Source: Salipiger thiooxidans (GTDB lineage Bacteria; Pseudomonadota; Alphaproteobacteria; Rhodobacterales; Rhodobacteraceae). From it: 64,000 nucleotides of DNA. Made by a program: the position numbers and the translations under genes. The notes beneath the pieces are model-generated. The model was not told the DNA's origin. It searched no databases and saw nothing but the letters and a program-made list of their open reading frames with translations. Position 1 is the first letter of the stretch. The number at the start of each line of letters is the position of its first letter. The stretch is taken from the NCBI RefSeq assembly GCF_900102075.1, contig NZ_FNAV01000014.1:1-64000 (forward strand), given 5' to 3'. Positions 60,690 to 64,000 of the stretch are shown here, in pieces.

Positions 60690-61110
60690 CGCCGCCTTGG
60701 TGACCTATGAGGGCCGCGGCGACGCGGGTTATGACTGGCCGCAGGACGCCGAGTTCGCGACCGGCATCATCCTCAACGACGCGCGGCGGCGATGCGGCAC
60801 GGCGTGGCATCTGGAAACGCTCAGCTTCGCCCGACCCGCGCAGCGTCTGCGCCGGCTCGAGTCCCGGGGGGGCACAGCGTCCGGGTCGCCGCCGACGAGA
60901 CCGGGGTCTCGTTCTCCGCCGAACTGCCCGAGCAGCGCAATTCGCAGGCCGACCCCGGCCCTGCCGCCATCCTGCGCGACCACCTCGACCGACCGATCAC
61001 CGGCATCGCCCTCGATCTCGGTTTCAGCGAAGCCAGCACCGTCTCGCGCCTCTTACGCGCCAGGCTGGACCTCAGCCCGATCCGGCACCGGCAGCAGGAA
61101 GGCCGGCGCC
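60690..61110 (+). pseudogene. AraC-family regulator, frameshifted C-terminal remnant
   Basis: Two overlapping frames together resemble the end of an AraC-type protein. The first reads up to CGTAWHLETLSFARPAQRLR, the end of an arabinose-binding-like domain. After a shift near 60880 the second reads DETGVSFSAELPEQR and then DRPITGIALDLGFSEASTVS with LRARLDLSP, the second helix-turn-helix of AraC proteins. The N-terminal half is missing. Confidence 0.65.
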
Positions 61111-61130
61111 AGGCTCTCCGGACCTGCGGT

Positions 61131-62699
61131 CTAGTCCTCCCCGTTCCCCGCATCGTCTCCGTGCGTGTACTTCCGCCCGAACGCCGTGAGCGCACCGCGC
61201 AGGCCGCGACCGGCGCGGCTGGCTTCCTTCCGCACGCCGCTCGTCCGCGCCTCGATCCGCAGCCGGTTTCGCTGGGTGTCGAGCGCAGGGCCGATGAGGC
61301 TGTCGATGCGGGCGCGCAGACGGTCGACGTTCCAGTCGGGCTCGGTGAGGACCACGGGGATGGTGTTGGCGGTGGCACGTGCATCGGCAATGTCCGTCTG
61401 CACCGCCGCGACGACCTCGGTGATGCGCTGCATGGCGTCGCCGGTGAGATGGCCCTCGGGCAAGGGCCATGTCGGCAGCAACTCGTCGATGCAGGAGACC
61501 GCCACCACCACCGGTGGCATCCGGCGCCGCGGATCGTCCGAGACGATCCCGCGCAGCATCGCGATGGTGGCGCGGTCGATCTCGCGGGCGGGGCGGTTGG
61601 CGCGCACGGTCCAGACGATGAGGTCGGCGCGCGCCAGCTCGTCCGCCACCTTCCGTGCGAGCCGCGACGAGCCATCGAGTCCGGGCATGTCGAGCAGCAT
61701 TGTCTCGACCCCTTCGAAATCGGTGGGGTAGGTCTTGGGCGCGTCGGTGGTGGGGATCACGTCGACCTCGGCCAGATCGGTGCCGAGCAGCGCGTTCACG
61801 AGGCTCGACTTGCCGGCGCTGATCTGCCCGGCGACAGCGATGCGCAGCGGCATGTCGCTGGCCGCCAGCCGCGCCCGGTCGAGATCGCTCGAGGCGAGGC
61901 CAAGGTCCAGCAGCTCGGAATCCGAAAAGCGCAGCCGCCCGGAGTAGAGCTCGACCGCCGCCGCCGCCACCTCCTCGAGCAGCAGCGCCTGCAGGATCGC
62001 GGTGCCCTCGCTGGTCACGAAGGAGGAATGGCCCTCGGCAATGACCCCCTCGATCTCGCGCAGGACGGCGGTGGGCAGGGACTTGACCGCGCGGATCACC
62101 CGCCATGCGTTCCAACCGTGCTTCGTCACCTTCATCGCGACGTCGCGGCGGCGCCAGAGCCAGAGCAGCGTGCCCACCGAGATGCTGTCCGAGAACGGCA
62201 CCTTGTCGCGGATGTCCGAGCGCAGGCGCACGGCGACACGGTCAATGAGCAGCAGCGCCTCAGGGACGGTGAAGTCGAGCACGCCCCTGTCGCCCTTGCC
62301 CGAGGCCTCTGCGACGCGGCGCACCACCTCCTGCGCGATCGGCTGCAGCTCGTCCCATGGCAGCGGACCCGAGGTCTTTTCCTCGATAAACAGCTGCGCG
62401 GCCTCGAAGGCGGCGACCTCGGGCGCGTTCCACGACGGATCGACCCGCGCGTGCAGCTGGTCGGGGCGCGGCGCCCGCCCGGCCTCGCGCCCCCGCATCC
62501 AGAGCCGCGTGAGCCGGATGAGCGCAACCAGCCCCCCGAGCGAGATCGAGGCCACGATGAACTCGATCAGCCAGCCGTGTTCGACCATCCATGCGAAGCC
62601 GGCGAGCATCGAGGCCACAAAGGGCAGCGCGAGGGCGATGACTGCGAGCAGGCGGTCCCAGCGCAGCAGCGCCGGGCGGAGGCGCTCAGTCAGCTTCAT
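61131..62699 (-). CDS. membrane-anchored dynamin-like/YfjP-type GTPase
   Basis: A 522-residue protein with two N-terminal hydrophobic segments (about residues 18-60: LLAVIALALPFVASMLAGFA and a second) followed by a long helical region. The GTPase domain starts near residue 285: G1 is AGQISAGKSSLVNAL, G2 probably the Thr in PTTDAPKT, G3 is LDMPGLDG. The usual G4 NKxD reads SCIDEL, so base specificity may be weakened. It resembles membrane-associated dynamin-superfamily-like or YcjX/YfjP-type GTPases. I start at ATG 62699, which overlaps the partner gene by 14 bp; a longer frame begins at 62765. Confidence 0.75.
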   Translation of the reverse strand: MKLTERLRPALLRWDRLLAVIALALPFVASMLAGFAWMVEHGWLIEFIVASISLGGLVALIRLTRLWMRGREAGRAPRPDQLHARVDPSWNAPEVAAFEAAQLFIEEKTSGPLPWDELQPIAQEVVRRVAEASGKGDRGVLDFTVPEALLLIDRVAVRLRSDIRDKVPFSDSISVGTLLWLWRRRDVAMKVTKHGWNAWRVIRAVKSLPTAVLREIEGVIAEGHSSFVTSEGTAILQALLLEEVAAAAVELYSGRLRFSDSELLDLGLASSDLDRARLAASDMPLRIAVAGQISAGKSSLVNALLGTDLAEVDVIPTTDAPKTYPTDFEGVETMLLDMPGLDGSSRLARKVADELARADLIVWTVRANRPAREIDRATIAMLRGIVSDDPRRRMPPVVVAVSCIDELLPTWPLPEGHLTGDAMQRITEVVAAVQTDIADARATANTIPVVLTEPDWNVDRLRARIDSLIGPALDTQRNRLRIEARTSGVRKEASRAGRGLRGALTAFGRKYTHGDDAGNGED

Positions 62700-63759
62700 C
62701 CGAAGACCTCCTGAACGCCCGCTGGTAGACCTTGCGCAGTTCCTCCTCGCTGGGCGCACTGCCATGCGCGCTCCGGTAGAGATAGTAGGCCGCGGCCCGG
62801 CCGAGCGCGTAGGTCGTGGCGAAGCTGATCGCCCCCGCGGTGGCCGCCCCCACGGTCTGGCCGTAGACCGGAATTAGCTTCGCCAGCTCGCGCAGGCCGA
62901 AGTTCGTGGCATAGCGCGCGCCGACGCTGACCCCCATGGTGCTGAGGAAGGCCGCGGCGATCTTGCGATCCCATTTCACCCCGTAGCGCAGGCCCAGCTC
63001 GTGCAGCATCTTGAGCTGCGTCGCGGGCACCGCCACCAGGCCGACGACCGGCGCGAGATCGCTGGTCAGCGCGACACCGGCGTAGGACAGGACGCAGCGC
63101 TTGTGCCTCTGGAATTCCAGATGCTCTGCGTCGCCGGCGCGGGATTTCTCGAGCAGCAGCCCCGCCGCCGGCAGTGCCTCGAGCAGGTGTCCCCTCAGCG
63201 CGTCGAGCCCCTCGACATCGGTCGCCTCGCTCGGAGCCAGCGAGAGGCTGACCGCGGGAAGCTCGCGCCCGGCAGCCCGGTTCATCCTCGCGGCAATGGT
63301 GCGCTCGGCGCGCTCGCGCGCATCCGGGTCGGGCACCAGATCCTTGCCGGTGAGCACGAGGATGGCGCGCATCCGGCTGTCCGAACCGGCGATGTCCGAG
63401 ACCGCATCGGCGAGCATGCCCTGCACCGGATCGTCGAGCCGGCAGACGATCAGCAGCACGTGGCTGCGGTCAAGACAGGCGGCGAGGTCCTCGGCCGGAT
63501 CATAACCCGCCTCGCCCAGGCCGCGGGTGTCGAGGAACCGCACGAGCGGCTGTTCGGGCGGAAAATCGTAGCTGCGTGCGGTGCGTGTGCAGGGCTGGAA
63601 CCCGTTGCCGATCTCGACGTCCGACTGCTCGGTGAGGGCCCCGACCAGCGACGACTTCCCCGCGCCGGTCTTGCCCAGCAGCCAGACCACCGGCAGCACG
63701 ATCTCGTCGTTTCCCTCGGGTGTTGGACGCCTGGAGCGCCTGAATAGTCGGTTCAGCAT
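62686..63759 (-). CDS. GTPase with C-terminal DUF697-like membrane domain
   Basis: A 357-residue GTPase. G1 is VVWLLGKTGAGKSSLVGAL (about 24-42), G3 is FLDTRGLGEAG, and the G4 position reads LTGKDLV, a variant of NKxD. The C-terminal third (YAGVALTSDLAPVVGLVAVP to the end) has hydrophobic helices and the YGQTVGAATAGAISFATTYA block typical of DUF697. Proteins of this type act at the inner membrane with unknown cargo. It is the first gene of the pair and overlaps the following GTPase by 14 bp. Confidence 0.82.
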   Translation of the reverse strand: MLNRLFRRSRRPTPEGNDEIVLPVVWLLGKTGAGKSSLVGALTEQSDVEIGNGFQPCTRTARSYDFPPEQPLVRFLDTRGLGEAGYDPAEDLAACLDRSHVLLIVCRLDDPVQGMLADAVSDIAGSDSRMRAILVLTGKDLVPDPDARERAERTIAARMNRAAGRELPAVSLSLAPSEATDVEGLDALRGHLLEALPAAGLLLEKSRAGDAEHLEFQRHKRCVLSYAGVALTSDLAPVVGLVAVPATQLKMLHELGLRYGVKWDRKIAAAFLSTMGVSVGARYATNFGLRELAKLIPVYGQTVGAATAGAISFATTYALGRAAAYYLYRSAHGSAPSEEELRKVYQRAFRRSSDEAD

Positions 63760-64000
63760 CTCGGTTCCGATCCGCGGCTCGCCTCGTCCGCCTTGCCGGA
63801 ACGTTCCGCCAAAAAGCCGCTCATTTCAACATGATCTGTCGGAGTGGCTGAGCGGATCGCTTCGGGCGTGACATCTTGCTCTCACCGCCTTCGATACAGT
63901 GACGACACAGCGCTTGCGAATCCCAAGGCGCGCCAAGCAGTCCGACTGAAGTCGCGCAGTTTACCGGGAAACGGCCAGCAGCGTGACGCCTCCTGCGCCA

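Noticed and set aside
60792-62714. A 640-codon plus-strand open frame over the GTPase gene
   Set aside because: Only its first about 100 codons have meaning (AraC remnant); the rest is antisense to the GTPase with no features.

Overview
The window is GC-rich (about two thirds G+C) DNA from a heterotrophic alphaproteobacterium, most likely a marine Rhodobacteraceae/Roseobacteraceae member. The grounds are codon use, the dense set of tripartite uptake systems (two TTT/Tct and three TRAP sets), GntR/FCD regulators, a beta-hydroxyaspartate-cycle locus and the types of insertion sequence present. I saw no rRNA, tRNA or CRISPR array. The content is accessory catabolism and could sit on a chromosome or a megaplasmid.

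Layout. (1) 1-333: end of an ISNCY-type insertion sequence. (2) 384-5145, minus strand: a TctABC transporter, an amidohydrolase and a GntR/FCD regulator, divergent from (3) 5352-12256, plus strand: SAF-domain dehydrogenase, TRAP DctPQM, cyclase-like hydrolase, DUF1537 (OtnK-type) kinase and class II aldolase (OtnC-type). Palindromes of the type TTGCATGCAA lie in front of both units, so I read this as one sugar-acid regulon. (4) 12332-21216: a YgiB/YgiC pair, glutathione-independent formaldehyde dehydrogenase, an FAD oxidoreductase, a serine hydrolase and a large wHTH-ATPase regulator. (5) 21296-22029: an isolated allophanate-hydrolase C-terminal domain and a DUF2867-like remnant. (6) 22114-30548: a second GntR/FCD regulator followed by an undescribed catabolic operon (cupin, hydroxyacyl-CoA-dehydrogenase-like enzyme, aspartate-dehydrogenase-like enzyme, TRAP DctPQM, NIPSNAP protein, alpha/beta hydrolase, SDR). 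(7) 30553-31843: a scar of two broken genes and two IS5-family remnants.

(8) 32152-33801: a BCCT transporter. (9) 34393-49637: the clearest system in the window, a beta-hydroxyaspartate cycle (BHAC) operon, bhcA ... bhcB bhcC bhcD. TctCBA transporter genes and a fused FAD/Fe-S 2-hydroxyacid dehydrogenase are inserted between bhcA and bhcB, and a GAPDH-like gene and malic enzyme follow bhcD. A GntR/FCD regulator lies divergently where an IclR-type BhcR is known in Paracoccus. The layout suggests import of a C2-yielding acid, oxidation to glyoxylate, net conversion of two glyoxylate to oxaloacetate, and malic enzyme for pyruvate and NADPH. A truncated aminotransferase C-terminus lies just ahead of bhcB.

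(10) 49702-54652, minus strand: TRAP DctPQM with a CoA-transferase and an enoyl-CoA hydratase, convergent with the BHAC operon. (11) 55091-61110: small accessory genes (HxlR regulator, methyltransferase, DUF1330, GNAT, VOC) mixed with an eroded IS3-family element, an ABC-ATPase fragment and an AraC-type remnant. (12) 61131-63759, minus strand: two overlapping GTPase genes.

Overall the window reads as a set of self-contained transporter-regulator-enzyme cassettes, each with its own GntR-type control, joined by insertion-sequence scars.
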